A DNA stretch of 64,000 nt. Source: Thermasporomyces sp036564245. GTDB taxonomy: Bacteria > Actinomycetota > Actinomycetes > Propionibacteriales > Actinopolymorphaceae. The stretch spans positions 33,338-97,337 of the forward strand of contig DATCKU010000016.1 of the NCBI GenBank assembly GCA_036564245.1, read 5' to 3'. The position numbers and the translations under genes are program-made. The notes under the pieces are model-generated. The model searched no databases. It worked only from the letters and a program-made list of their open reading frames with translations, and was not told where the DNA came from. Position 1 is the stretch's first letter. Each line of letters starts with the position of its first letter. Below, piece by piece: positions 34,215 to 45,818 of this stretch.

Positions 34215-37200
34215 GTGCCGACAAGACCTGAGGTAGATCAGCTCGAGGTGCTGGACCGGTTCTCGCCTGCCACCCGCGAGTGGTTCCGCTCGTCGTTCGC
34301 CGCCCCTACGCCGGCACAGGTCGGTGCGTGGGAGGCCGTGAGCCGTGGCGAGCACACCCTCGTCGTGGCTCCCACCGGCTCGGGCAAGACGCTCGCCGCA
34401 TTCCTCTGGGCGATCGACCGGCTCGCCAACTCGGATCCTCCCGCCGATCGCCTCGGCCGCTGCCGGGTGGTCTACGTCTCGCCGCTCAAGGCGCTCGCGG
34501 TGGACGTCGAGCGCAACCTCCGTGCGCCGCTCGCCGGCATCCGTCACGCCGCACATCGCCTCGGCCTTCCCGAGCCGGACATCGGCGTCGCCCTTCGGTC
34601 CGGTGACACACCCGCCGAGGCACGCCGCAAGTTCGCCCGCACGCCGGCCGACATCCTCATCACCACGCCGGAGTCGTTGTTCCTGCTGCTGACCTCGCAG
34701 GCCCGGGATGCCCTGCGCAGCGTGGAGACGGTGATCGTCGACGAGATCCACGCGGTCGCCGGAACGAAGCGAGGCGCTCACCTCGCCCTGACCCTCGAGC
34801 GCCTCGACGCCCTGGTGACCGGTCAACCGAACGACCGCGTCACGCCCAAGCGCCAGCCGGTCCAGCGGATCGGGCTCTCGGCCACGGTGCGGCCGGTCGA
34901 GGAAGTCGCGCGGTTCCTGTGCTCCACGGCGCCGGTGAGCGTGGTGAATCCGCCGTACGCCAAGGACTTCGACCTCAAGGTCGTCGTCCCCGTCGAAGAC
35001 CTGCGCGACCTCGGCACGTCCGTTCCGCACCCCGGCCAGGAGCTTCGGGCGACGCTCGACGAGCAGACCCCTGACTCACCAGACCTGAAGACAGGCGCGG
35101 CAGCCGCATCCCGACGACCGTCCATCTGGCCACACGTCGAAGAACGCGTCGCCGACCTCATCGAGGCACACCGGAGCACGCTGGTCTTCGCCAACTCCCG
35201 ACGCCTCGCCGAGCGGCTCACGGCGCGGCTCAACGAGATCGCGTACGAACGCAGCCACGAGCCGCTGCCTGACGGCGCACCGCCGCCGGCCGAGATCATG
35301 GCGCAGTCCGGCGCGAGTCGCGGCGCCGACCGGATCCTGGCCCGCTCCCACCACGGCTCGGTGAGCAAGGAGCAGCGGGCGCTGATCGAGGACGACCTGA
35401 AGTCCGGCCGGCTGCCCTGTGTGGTCGCCACGAGCAGCCTCGAGCTCGGGATCGACATGGGGGCCGTCGACCTCGTCGTGCAGGTGGAGGCGCCTCCGTC
35501 GGTGGCGAGCGGGCTGCAGCGGGTCGGCCGAGCCGGGCACCAGGTCGGTGCCGTCTCGCGCGGAGTCATCTTCCCGAAGTATCGCGGCGATCTCGTGGCG
35601 ACCGCCGTCGTCACCGAGCGCATGAAGGCGGGACTGATCGAGAAGATCCGCGCTCCGTCCAACCCGCTCGACGTACTGGCCCAGCAGATCGTCGCCGCCT
35701 GCTCGGTCGACGACTGGCACGTCGATGCGCTGTTCGCGATGGTGCGCAGGGCCGCCAACTTCCAGTCCCTGCCGCGCTCGGCTTTCGACGCGGTGCTGGA
35801 CCTTCTCACCGGCCGCTACCCGTCCGACGAGTTCGCCGAGTTGCGGCCCCGCCTGGTCTGGGACCGGGTCGCCGGCACGCTCACGGCACGGCCCGGCGCG
35901 AAACGACTCGCGGTCACGAGCGGCGGCACCATTCCCGACCGCGGCCTGTTCGGCGTCTTCTTGGTGGGCGAGAAAGCCAGCCGGGTGGGTGAGCTGGACG
36001 AGGAGATGGTGTACGAATCCCGCGTCGGCGACATCTTCACCCTCGGCGCCAGCTCGTGGCGGATCGAGGAGATCACGCACGACCGGGTGCTCGTCTCCCC
36101 CGCGCCCGGTCAGCCTGGCCGGTTGCCGTTCTGGAAGGGCGACGTGATCGGACGCCCTGCGGAGTTGGGTCGGGCGATCGGCGAGTTCGTACGAAAGCTC
36201 GACAAGCTGCCACCGGAGTCGGCGCGGGAACGCTGCCGCGAAGCCGGGCTCGACGAGTGGGCGACCGACAACCTCCTGTCGTACCTCGCAGAGCAGAAGC
36301 AGGCGACCCGGCATCTGCCCGACGACCGCACGATCGTGGTCGAACGATTCCGCGACGAGCTCGGTGACTGGCGGGTCTGCGTGCACACACCGTTCGGTGG
36401 CTCGGTCCACGCACCCTGGGCTCTCGCGATCAACGCACGCCTACGCGAGCGGTACGGCGTCGACGTCCAGGCGGTGCACGCAGACGACGGCATCGTGCTC
36501 CGCATCCCCGACACCGAGGACGAGCCACCCGGTGCCGACCTCGCGATCTTCGACCCGGACGAGATCGAGGAGCTGGTGACCAACGAGATCGGTGACTCGG
36601 CCCTCTTCGCCTCGAGGTTCCGCGAATGTGCCGCTCGGGCCCTGCTGCTGCCGCGCCGCGACCCACGCCGACGCACACCGCTGTGGCAGCAGCGGATGCG
36701 GTCGGCCCAGCTGCTCGCGGTCGCGAGCAAGTACCCCTCGTTCCCGATCGTGTTGGAGACGATCCGGGAGTGCCTGCAGGACGTCTACGACATGCCCGGT
36801 CTGGTGGAGCTGCTGCGCGACATCCAGTCCCGCAAGATCCGGGTCGTCGAGGTGGAGACCCCCGAGCCGTCGCCCTTCGCGAAGTCGCTGACCTTCGGCT
36901 ACATCGCGGCGTTCATGTACGAAGGGGACGCGCCGCTTGCCGAACGCAAGGCTGCCGCGCTCGCCCTCGACAAGTCGTTGCTGGCCGAGCTTCTCGGCCA
37001 GACCGAGCTGCGCGATCTGCTCGATCCGGAGGTGATCGCGAGCACCGAGGCCGAGCTGCAACGCCTCGCCCTCGACCGGAAGGCTCGTGACCTGGAGGGC
37101 GTCGCCGATCTGCTCCGCATCCTCGGACCGCTCTCGACCGGCGAGGTCGCCGACCGGTGCACCGAGCCGGAGCAGGTCGGTTCCTGGCTTGCAGAACTGG

Positions 37201-39020
37201 AGAGAACGCGGCGCGCGATCCGGATCCGCGGACCGGAGTCCGTCGAACGCTGGGCGGCGATCGAGGATGCCGGGCGACTGCGCGACGCCCTCGGCATCCC
37301 GCTTCCCGTGGGGATTCCCGAGGCGTTCACCGAGCCGGTCGCCGACCCGCTCGGCGACCTCGTGGCACGCTTCGCCCGTACGCACGGACCCTTCCACGCC
37401 GCCGACGTCGCCCGGCGGTTCGGTCTCGGTGTGGCCGTCGTGCTCGCCACGTTGCACCGGTTGGCCGGCGAAGGTCGCGTCGTCGAAGGCGCGTTCCGTA
37501 CCTCCGGCCCGAGTGGCGAGGCCGGGCACGCCGGCGTCGAGGTCGACGGCGACAGCGAGTGGTGCGACACCGAGGTGCTGCGCATGCTGCGGCGCCGATC
37601 ACTCGCCGCCCTACGCAGCGAGGTCGAGCCGGTCGATCCTCCCGTGCTGGCGCGCTTCCTGCCCTCGTGGCAGCACGTCGGGGGCGGGCTGCGTGGCACC
37701 GACGGGGTGTTGCGAGTCGTCGAGCAGCTCGCCGGTTGCGCTGTCCCGGCGTCCGCGCTCGAGCCGCTCATACTCGCGAGTCGGGTCAGCGACTACTCCC
37801 CCGCGATGCTCGACGAGCTGACGTCGACCGGCGAGGTGCTGTGGGCCGGCCACGGGAGTCTGCCGGGATCGGACGGCTGGATCTCCCTGCACCCGGTCGA
37901 GACGGCTCCCTTGACGCTGCCCGACATCGATCCGGAGTTCGAACTGGGCCCGATCCACAGCGCGATCCTCGACGTCCTCTCGTACGGTGGCGCCTTCTTC
38001 TTCCGCGGCCTGGCTGACGCCGTAGCCCGCAAGCTGGACTCGAGTCCCACCGACGAGGAGCTCGTGACCGCGCTGTGGGACCTGGTGTGGGCGGGGTACG
38101 TCACCGGCGACACGCTTGCGCCGCTTCGGACGTTGCTGGGGAGCGGAACCTCGGCGCATCGTTCCCGTCCTCGTCCACCCCGGGCACGACTCGTCGGAGG
38201 CAGGCCGTCGGTCCGCTTCCGTGGCCGGCCTGCCATGCCCAGCCGCACTGGGCCGCCCACCGCGGCTGGCCGCTGGTCCTTGCTACCCGAACGCGAACCG
38301 GACCCCACCCGTCGAGTCCACGCCGCCGCTGAGCTGCTGTTGGATCGCTACGGCGTCCTGACCAGGGGGTCGGTGATGGCCGAGCGGGTGCCGGGCGGCT
38401 ACTCGGCCGTCTACCAGGTGCTGAAGGCCTTCGAGGAGGCCGGACGTTGCCGGCGCGGATACTTCGTGGCCGGCCTGGGCGCCGCGCAATTCGGCGTTCC
38501 GGGAGCCGTCGACCGGCTTCGCGCTGGCGGGGAGCCACGCACCTACGTGCTGGCGGCGACCGACCCCGCCAACCCGTACGGCGCAGCCCTGCCGTGGCCG
38601 ACGCGCGTCGGTTCCGACGATGCGCCGCGCGACGGTTCCCGCGGACGTGATGCCCAGGACGTCGCGTCCGTGGTGGGCCACGACGGACGTACGGTTCCTC
38701 GCCCTGTGGCGAAGCATCGCCCCGGACGCAAGGCCGGAGCCCTGGTGGTCATCGTGGACGGTGAGCTCGCGCTCTACGTGGAGCGAGGCGGCCGCACGCT
38801 GCTCTCCTGGTCCGACGACCCCGCCGTCCTCCAGCCGGCCGCCGACGCGCTCGCGCTCGCCGTACGCGAGGGTGCGCTCGGGAAACTCACCGTCGAACGC
38901 GTCGACGGCGAAGCCGTGTTGGCGTCCTCGGCCCACGCCGAGGAGGCGAGCCCACTCGCCGCAGCGTTGCAGGCCGCGGGGTTCCAGCTCACACCCCGGG
39001 GCCTGCGCCTGCGGGCGTAG
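34215..39020 (+). CDS. lhr: Large DEAD/DEAH-box helicase Lhr
   Basis: 1601 aa, full length for the long form. Lhr is an ATP-dependent 3' to 5' DNA translocase that unwinds RNA-DNA hybrids and is linked to DNA repair, for example the mitomycin C response in mycobacteria. Motifs: VAPTGSGKT (residues 51-59, Walker A), VDEIHAVAG with DEIH at 176-179, GLSATVRP (motif III), TSSLELGIDMG, and LQRVGRAGHQVG (motif VI). The Lhr-core winged helix and beta-barrel follow to about 860, then the Lhr C-terminal domain. The start is uncertain: GTG 34215 is preferred because the longer frame begins at the upstream terminator. The 3' end overlaps the convergent oxidoreductase gene by 32 bases. Confidence 0.95.
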   Translation: MPTRPEVDQLEVLDRFSPATREWFRSSFAAPTPAQVGAWEAVSRGEHTLVVAPTGSGKTLAAFLWAIDRLANSDPPADRLGRCRVVYVSPLKALAVDVERNLRAPLAGIRHAAHRLGLPEPDIGVALRSGDTPAEARRKFARTPADILITTPESLFLLLTSQARDALRSVETVIVDEIHAVAGTKRGAHLALTLERLDALVTGQPNDRVTPKRQPVQRIGLSATVRPVEEVARFLCSTAPVSVVNPPYAKDFDLKVVVPVEDLRDLGTSVPHPGQELRATLDEQTPDSPDLKTGAAAASRRPSIWPHVEERVADLIEAHRSTLVFANSRRLAERLTARLNEIAYERSHEPLPDGAPPPAEIMAQSGASRGADRILARSHHGSVSKEQRALIEDDLKSGRLPCVVATSSLELGIDMGAVDLVVQVEAPPSVASGLQRVGRAGHQVGAVSRGVIFPKYRGDLVATAVVTERMKAGLIEKIRAPSNPLDVLAQQIVAACSVDDWHVDALFAMVRRAANFQSLPRSAFDAVLDLLTGRYPSDEFAELRPRLVWDRVAGTLTARPGAKRLAVTSGGTIPDRGLFGVFLVGEKASRVGELDEEMVYESRVGDIFTLGASSWRIEEITHDRVLVSPAPGQPGRLPFWKGDVIGRPAELGRAIGEFVRKLDKLPPESARERCREAGLDEWATDNLLSYLAEQKQATRHLPDDRTIVVERFRDELGDWRVCVHTPFGGSVHAPWALAINARLRERYGVDVQAVHADDGIVLRIPDTEDEPPGADLAIFDPDEIEELVTNEIGDSALFASRFRECAARALLLPRRDPRRRTPLWQQRMRSAQLLAVASKYPSFPIVLETIRECLQDVYDMPGLVELLRDIQSRKIRVVEVETPEPSPFAKSLTFGYIAAFMYEGDAPLAERKAAALALDKSLLAELLGQTELRDLLDPEVIASTEAELQRLALDRKARDLEGVADLLRILGPLSTGEVADRCTEPEQVGSWLAELERTRRAIRIRGPESVERWAAIEDAGRLRDALGIPLPVGIPEAFTEPVADPLGDLVARFARTHGPFHAADVARRFGLGVAVVLATLHRLAGEGRVVEGAFRTSGPSGEAGHAGVEVDGDSEWCDTEVLRMLRRRSLAALRSEVEPVDPPVLARFLPSWQHVGGGLRGTDGVLRVVEQLAGCAVPASALEPLILASRVSDYSPAMLDELTSTGEVLWAGHGSLPGSDGWISLHPVETAPLTLPDIDPEFELGPIHSAILDVLSYGGAFFFRGLADAVARKLDSSPTDEELVTALWDLVWAGYVTGDTLAPLRTLLGSGTSAHRSRPRPPRARLVGGRPSVRFRGRPAMPSRTGPPTAAGRWSLLPEREPDPTRRVHAAAELLLDRYGVLTRGSVMAERVPGGYSAVYQVLKAFEEAGRCRRGYFVAGLGAAQFGVPGAVDRLRAGGEPRTYVLAATDPANPYGAALPWPTRVGSDDAPRDGSRGRDAQDVASVVGHDGRTVPRPVAKHRPGRKAGALVVIVDGELALYVERGGRTLLSWSDDPAVLQPAADALALAVREGALGKLTVERVDGEAVLASSAHAEEASPLAAALQAAGFQLTPRGLRLRA

Positions 39021-39945
39021 CGTCTGAGCTGCTCGCAAGCGCCGACGCCAAGGCGCCACACACCGCGAGGGTTCGCTGCTTCTCCTCCGGCGTCCCGACG
39101 GGGACGACATAGACCTCCGTGGCACCGGCAGCCTCGAACTCGCGCAGAGCCCGTTCGACAGCCGCCTCGTCGCCCGCTACGACCGTCTCGCCGGGCGTGG
39201 CGAGCCCTTGCAGGTCCAGCACCCGCCGGTAGCTCGGGAGCTCGCCCGCTGCCGCGAAGGTGCGGTCAACCCGTTCCCTTGCTTCAGACGGCGTGGACGT
39301 GACGCAAACACACACGCAGGCGACCACGCCCGGGGCCGGCCGACCGGCAGCTGCGGCCGCTTGCCCCAACGCCGGCCTGACCAGATCGGCGATCATGCCG
39401 GGGCCTGCCCAGGCGGTGATCGCACCATCTGCCTGCTCACCGGCCAGCTTGAGCATCGCGGGGCCGAGGGCTGCGACGAAGACTGGCGGTGCCACCGCCT
39501 CGGCCACGCCGATCTCCCCGACCGCACTCCAGTGCCGGCCGTGGTACGACACCGACCGGCCGTGCAGCAACGGAGTGAGGATCGACAGGTACTCCCGCGT
39601 GTTGCGCGCAGGCGCCTCGAACGACAGGCCGTACTGCCCCTCGATGATCGACGCGTGGCTGGGCCCGACCCCGAGTGTCAACCGGCTCCCGGTAGCCGCC
39701 TGAACGGTGAGTGCTTCGGCAGCGAGCGCCAGCGGGTGCCGTGCGTAGGTCCGCACGATCGACGTCCCCAACCCGATCCCTGGTACGTGCTGGCCGAGGA
39801 CGCCGATCAGGCTGAGCGGATCCCAGCCGCCCACCTCGCCAAGCCAGACCCGGTGGTATCCGAGCTCGGCCGCATGTCGTACCTGCCGGAGAACCTCGTC
39901 CACCGGTGAGCCGAGTTGCCCTTCGACCCAGAGCCCAACCTGCAT
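38989..39945 (-). CDS. LLM-class flavin/F420-dependent oxidoreductase
   Basis: 318 aa luciferase-like TIM barrel. AAGGAG five bases before the ATG at 39945 decides the start. MQVGLWVEGQL, GYHRVWLGEVGGWDPLSLI, IGLGTSIVRTYARHPLALA, RLTLGVGPSH and PVFVAALGPAMLKLAGE are typical of the actinobacterial LLM F420-type group, which uses reduced F420 or FMN. The substrate is unknown. Divergent from a LysR regulator 151 bases away, the standard arrangement for a regulator and its target. The 3' end overlaps lhr. Confidence 0.88.
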   Translation of the reverse strand: MQVGLWVEGQLGSPVDEVLRQVRHAAELGYHRVWLGEVGGWDPLSLIGVLGQHVPGIGLGTSIVRTYARHPLALAAEALTVQAATGSRLTLGVGPSHASIIEGQYGLSFEAPARNTREYLSILTPLLHGRSVSYHGRHWSAVGEIGVAEAVAPPVFVAALGPAMLKLAGEQADGAITAWAGPGMIADLVRPALGQAAAAAGRPAPGVVACVCVCVTSTPSEARERVDRTFAAAGELPSYRRVLDLQGLATPGETVVAGDEAAVERALREFEAAGATEVYVVPVGTPEEKQRTLAVCGALASALASSSDATPAGAGPGV

Positions 39946-40096
39946 GCGTACTCCTTCGTCGGCGTGGTCGTGCCAGCAGAACGCGCCGGCAGGACGCATC
40001 GGCGCGTACCCCCAGTCAATGCGCGGGAAGGTGAGCGACCAAGACGCAGTTGACTTCTGCAGTGATAAGGGTTCGTGATGGACGAAGGGACCGCCC
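39946..40096. promoter_or_regulatory. Divergent control region between LLM oxidoreductase and LysR gene
   Basis: The 151-base gap includes an AT-richer stretch near 40047-40075 with the partly symmetric element CTTCTGCAGTGATAAG, of the T-N11-A kind bound by LysR-type proteins. It lies 20-45 bases before the LysR start. I see no convincing -35/-10 pair. Confidence 0.35.
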
Positions 40097-41044
40097 GTGG
40101 AGCTTCGCCAACTGCGCTATTTCGTGACGGTCGCCGAGGAGCTGCATTTCGGCCGGGCGGCCCAGCGGCTGCACATCGTCCAGCCGGCGGTGAGCCAGCA
40201 GGTCGCGCGGCTCGAACGCGAGTTGGGGCTCACGCTGCTCGATCGCACGGCTCGCAAGGTGCAGCTGACCCGCGAGGGCGAGCGCCTGCTGGAGGAGGCC
40301 CGCCAGGTGCTCGCCGCCGCCGACCGTGTGAAGTCGGTCGCCGCCCAGTTGGTCACGCAACGTACGCGTTCCATCCGGATAGGTGCCAGCCCAGGAATGA
40401 CCGAGGTGTTGCACCGATCCCTCGGCAGGCTCCGTGACATCGCTCCCGACATCACGGTCGAGCTGGACGCCCGACCGGCCCATGAGCAGATCACCGCCGT
40501 TCGCAGCGGTGATCTCGACTTCGCTCTGGTACGCGGCGCAGCTCCCGCCCTCGCCGATCGAGCCGGGTCGGACGAAGCCGCCGGCTCGGGGGTCCGGATG
40601 GTCGACCTGTGGCGCGAGCCGGTGCATGTCGCGATCCCGATTTCGCATCCAGCCGCCGCGCAGCCGGCGTTACGTCTCGACCAGCTTGCCGACCTGCCGC
40701 TGCGGCTTCCCTCACCTGCATGCGATCCGCTCCTTGGCACCCTGGTCGTGAACGCGTGCCGTACGGCAGGTTTCGAACCCCGGCTTGGCCGGGCGGTTTC
40801 AACCGTGACGCACGCCCTACTGGAGATCGGTCTTGGTGAGGATGCGTGGACGGTTCTCTACGACGACGTTATGCCGGGCGACATCACTCGCAAGGTCGCC
40901 ATCCGGTCGGTCGATCCCCCGCTCACGGCTCCGGTCTCGCTGGTGGTATCGGCGACGCAGCAGGCGAGCTGTGTGGATGGGCTCCGCGAGATCTTCCTTG
41001 CTGCACGAGCCAATGCTTGCCATCCAGCCGCGACGTCGGTTTGA
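40097..41044 (+). CDS. LysR-family transcriptional regulator
   Basis: 315 aa from GTG 40097 (VELRQLRYFVTVAEELHFG, the usual LysR opening). Helix-turn-helix at residues 15-60 (GRAAQRLHIVQPAVSQQVARL), then a linker helix to 90 and a type 2 periplasmic-binding-like effector domain (SIRIGASPGMTEVLHRSLG, DFALVRGAA, EPVHVAIPISHP). Family members regulate a divergent gene and bind a small effector. The likely target is the oxidoreductase at 38989. Confidence 0.92.
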   Translation: MELRQLRYFVTVAEELHFGRAAQRLHIVQPAVSQQVARLERELGLTLLDRTARKVQLTREGERLLEEARQVLAAADRVKSVAAQLVTQRTRSIRIGASPGMTEVLHRSLGRLRDIAPDITVELDARPAHEQITAVRSGDLDFALVRGAAPALADRAGSDEAAGSGVRMVDLWREPVHVAIPISHPAAAQPALRLDQLADLPLRLPSPACDPLLGTLVVNACRTAGFEPRLGRAVSTVTHALLEIGLGEDAWTVLYDDVMPGDITRKVAIRSVDPPLTAPVSLVVSATQQASCVDGLREIFLAARANACHPAATSV

Positions 41045-41125
41045 CCCTGAGGACCGGCTTGCGATCCGTACGGGACTGATTGCGGGCCTGATCGTCGACC
41101 TGATTGGGATTGGGAACCTACAGGC

Positions 41126-41446
41126 ATGGCAGATCTCGACCGGCTCCGGCAGGCCGTTGACACGGCATGGCAGATGCCCTTCCCCGAGCATCCTGCGCAC
41201 TCGGACGAGCTCGACGACCTCATGATGGAGCTCGACGAGCTCGACGGTCATCTCGTGGGCATTGCCGAGACCGTGCTGAGTGGCGGACGACCCACGCATG
41301 ACATCGGCGGTCTGGAGGAGCTGGAGACGAAGTTCGCCAGTGTGCGGGTCGACCCTCAAGACGCACCGATCCTCGAGCAGTGCCGTCGCATGCTCGCGTA
41401 CCTACGCGAGATCACCGAGGCGCTGCAAGACACGGCGTCCGGTTAG
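41126..41446 (+). CDS. Small acidic helical protein, unrecognised
   Basis: 106 aa, ATG start, no strong ribosome binding site (GGGAACC). Almost entirely predicted helix and acidic: LDDLMMELDELDGHLVGIAETVL and LEQCRRMLAYLREITEALQ form amphipathic stretches. No signal, membrane segment or motif. It follows the LysR gene after 81 bases on the same strand. Coding potential is reasonable, with good third-position GC bias, but I know no family. Confidence 0.6.
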   Translation: MADLDRLRQAVDTAWQMPFPEHPAHSDELDDLMMELDELDGHLVGIAETVLSGGRPTHDIGGLEELETKFASVRVDPQDAPILEQCRRMLAYLREITEALQDTASG

Positions 41447-41550
41447 CTGCATCGCGATCGTGCCCTCACACAGTAGGCAGTAGCCTCACCGGGTGCCGAC
41501 CCATGCCGTGGCGGGTGCGTAGTCGCCGCGCCTGGTCATTGTGGAAGGGG

Positions 41551-43269
41551 CTAGCGGAGGGCGCGGCCGACGGCGAGCTTGCGGGTGTCGGGAGCGAGGA
41601 GCCGTTGGGCGTCGGCGCTCAAGTCGTCGGGCTTGGTCTGCGACTCACGCTCGGCCGCGACCCGAGCCTTGTAGATCTCGGTCTCGTTGCGGATCCGCCC
41701 TTCGTCCCACCCCAGCACGTCGGCCACCAGGCGAGCGGCTGCCTCCGCCGACTCGGTGCCTCGATGCGGCACCTCGATCGAGATGCGGGTGCGTCGGGCC
41801 AGGATGTCGTCGAGATGCACCGCCGCCTCGTGGGTGGCCGCATACCTCACCTCGACCCGGAGGTACTCGCCAGCACCCGGAAGCGGCTCCAGCAGCGTCC
41901 GATCCTGCTCGGCGAGCTCCAGCACCTCGCCGACCAGCGACCCGTACCGGTTGAGCAGCCGCTGCATGCGCCACGTCGGGATGCCGTACTCCTCCGCGAG
42001 CGTGCTGACCTGGTTGATCAGCGCGTGGTATCCCTCGGCGCCGATCAGCGGCACGTGCTCGGTCACCGACGGCGGGACCGGCTGGGCGAGCTCGTGAACC
42101 GCGGCGTCCACCGCGTCCTTGGCCATCACGCGATACGTGGTGTACTTGCCGCCCGCGATCGACACCATGCCCGGTAGCGGCCGGGCGACCGCGTGCTCCC
42201 GGGAGAGCTGGCTGGTCTCCTCCGACTCACCGGCAAGCAGCGGCCGCAGACCCGCGTACACACCCTCGATGTCGTCGTGGGTGAGCGGCACCGTCAAGAC
42301 CTCGTTGACATGCGCGAGGAGGTAGTCGATGTCGGCTCGGCTCGCCGCTGGGTGCGCGAGGTCGAGCGACCAGTCGGTGTCGGTCGTGCCGATGATCCAG
42401 TGGTTGCCCCAGGGGATCACGAACAGCACCGACTTCTCCGTACGCAGGATGAGACCCGTCTCCGACGCGATCCGGTCTCGCGGCACGAGAACGTGGACGC
42501 CCTTCGAGGCGCGCACCCGGAAGCGTCCGCGACCACCGGTCAGCGCCTGGATCTGGTCGGTCCACACACCCGTGCAGTTGATGACCACCTTGGCCCGCAC
42601 GGTCGTGACGGCCCCCGAGTCCACGTCTCGCACCTTGGCGCCGACGATCCGGCCACCCTCGTTCAGAAACTCGAACACCTCGGACGAATTGCGTACGACC
42701 GCGCCATAACGCGCAGCGGTACGAATAACGGTCAAGGTGTGGCGGGCATCATCCGCTTGTGCGTCGTAGTAGAGGATCGCGCCGACCAGGGCATCCGGAC
42801 GAAGTGCCGGACACAACCGCAGGGCGCCGGTGCGCGACAGGTGCCGGTGTGCTGGCACGGACCTCCCGCGTCCCATCGTGTCGTAGAGCAGGAGGCCAGA
42901 TCCGACGTACGGCCGCTCCCAGAACCGGTGCCGCAGCGGGTACAGGAAAGACACCGGTTTGACGAGATGAGGAGCGATCCGGGTGAGCATCAGCTCACGT
43001 TCCTTGAGGGCCTCGGCGACCAGGCCGAAGTTCAGCTGCTCGAGGTAGCGCAACCCGCCGTGGAACAGCTTGCTGGACCGGCTCGACGTCCCACTGGCGA
43101 AGTCGCGGGCCTCGACCAGGGCAACGTCGAGGCCACGGGTCACGGCATCGAGCGCGGTGCCGGCGCCGGTCACTCCACCACCGATGACGAGTACGTCGAA
43201 GGTCCGACTTCCCAGGTGGGACCAGGCCTCGGCCCGCTCACGTGGCCCGAGCTTCGCGGAACTCTTCAC
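41551..43269 (-). CDS. glpD: Aerobic glycerol-3-phosphate dehydrogenase
   Basis: 572 aa flavoprotein that oxidises glycerol-3-phosphate to dihydroxyacetone phosphate at the membrane, feeding the quinone pool. FDVLVIGGGVTGAGTALDA is the FAD-binding site, followed by ARDFASGTSSRSSKLFHGGLR (split here as ARDFASGTSS and RSSKLFHGGLR), WGNHWIIGTTDTDW and SIAGGKYTTYRVMA. The C-terminal helical domain (from about 400) is complete. The GTG at 43269 has GAGG six bases upstream and is preferred over an ATG at 43290 with none. It is divergent from glpF-glpK; the 208-base gap shows no clear operator. Confidence 0.94.
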   Translation of the reverse strand: MKSSAKLGPRERAEAWSHLGSRTFDVLVIGGGVTGAGTALDAVTRGLDVALVEARDFASGTSSRSSKLFHGGLRYLEQLNFGLVAEALKERELMLTRIAPHLVKPVSFLYPLRHRFWERPYVGSGLLLYDTMGRGRSVPAHRHLSRTGALRLCPALRPDALVGAILYYDAQADDARHTLTVIRTAARYGAVVRNSSEVFEFLNEGGRIVGAKVRDVDSGAVTTVRAKVVINCTGVWTDQIQALTGGRGRFRVRASKGVHVLVPRDRIASETGLILRTEKSVLFVIPWGNHWIIGTTDTDWSLDLAHPAASRADIDYLLAHVNEVLTVPLTHDDIEGVYAGLRPLLAGESEETSQLSREHAVARPLPGMVSIAGGKYTTYRVMAKDAVDAAVHELAQPVPPSVTEHVPLIGAEGYHALINQVSTLAEEYGIPTWRMQRLLNRYGSLVGEVLELAEQDRTLLEPLPGAGEYLRVEVRYAATHEAAVHLDDILARRTRISIEVPHRGTESAEAAARLVADVLGWDEGRIRNETEIYKARVAAERESQTKPDDLSADAQRLLAPDTRKLAVGRALR

Positions 43270-43477
43270 AACTCGCCTCTTTCTGCCCATTGCGGAAATT
43301 CTACGGACACTGCTCGGCCCCACAGCAAATGATCACAGCCGGGAGGAGGAATGACTGAAGGCGGTCCGGCGAACCGGTGCCCGGGACGGATACCTCGCAG
43401 GCCAAGAAGACCGTTGGCCGGCCCGTGACTTCGCAACCGGATCACCCACCCCGCTGGTCCGTCAGGAGGTCACCACC

Positions 43478-44200
43478 ATGTGGACAATTATCGTGTCCGA
43501 GACGCTCGGCACCATGATGCTCACCCTGCTCGGCTGCACCGTCGTCGCCAATCATCTGCTGAAAAACACCAAAGGTCATGCCGGTGGCTGGCTCCTCATC
43601 TCCTTCGGCTGGGGACTCGCGGTCTTCGCGGGGGTGTACGTCGCCTTCAACAGCGGCGGACACATCAATCCTGCGGTCACGATGGGAATTCTGGTCAACG
43701 GAGCGTCGCAGTACGCCTCGGGGATTCCTGTCACGTTCGGCAACACCATCGCCTACCTCATCGGTGAGTTCGTCGGGGCCTTCGTGGGCGCCGTCTTGTG
43801 CTGGCTTGCGTACAAGCAACACTTCGACGCGAGCGAGCTGGCCGCCGAGAAGCTGGCGGTGTTCTCCACCGGCCCGCAGTACCGCAGCTACCTGTGGAAC
43901 TTCGTCACAGAAGTGATCGCGACGTTCGTCCTGGTTTACGTCGTGCTGGTCTACGGCAAGACACCGTCCGGTCTCGGCCCCCTGGCCGTGGCTCTGGTCG
44001 TGGTAGGCATCGGTGCCTCACTGGGCGGGCCGACCGGGTACGCGATCAACCCGGCCCGCGATCTGGGCCCACGCATCGCCCACGCCATTCTTCCCATCAA
44101 AGGCAAGGGCCGTAACGATTGGGGTTACGCCTGGATACCGGTGGCCGGTCCCCTCGTGGGTGGCGTGATCGCAGGACTGCTCGCCAGGGTCGCCGTCTGA
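43478..44200 (+). CDS. glpF: Glycerol uptake facilitator (aquaglyceroporin)
   Basis: 240 aa MIP channel with six membrane segments and two NPA half-helices: GGHINPAVTMG and YAINPARDLGP. The Asp after the second NPAR is the mark of glycerol rather than water channels. AGGAGGTCACC lies just before the ATG. It is 21 bases upstream of glpK, whose product traps the incoming glycerol as phosphate. Confidence 0.94.
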   Translation: MWTIIVSETLGTMMLTLLGCTVVANHLLKNTKGHAGGWLLISFGWGLAVFAGVYVAFNSGGHINPAVTMGILVNGASQYASGIPVTFGNTIAYLIGEFVGAFVGAVLCWLAYKQHFDASELAAEKLAVFSTGPQYRSYLWNFVTEVIATFVLVYVVLVYGKTPSGLGPLAVALVVVGIGASLGGPTGYAINPARDLGPRIAHAILPIKGKGRNDWGYAWIPVAGPLVGGVIAGLLARVAV

Positions 44201-44221
44201 CATCTAGCGTGAGGAGCTCAC

Positions 44222-45727
<1,506 letters not shown>

Positions 45728-45818
45728 GCTCCTCGCTTCGCATCCTCCCGGGCGCTCGATGTCCACGGCTTCCTCGTCCGGAATCGGCGCCGCGCACGAA
45801 ACGTCCTTGAGCACCCCG

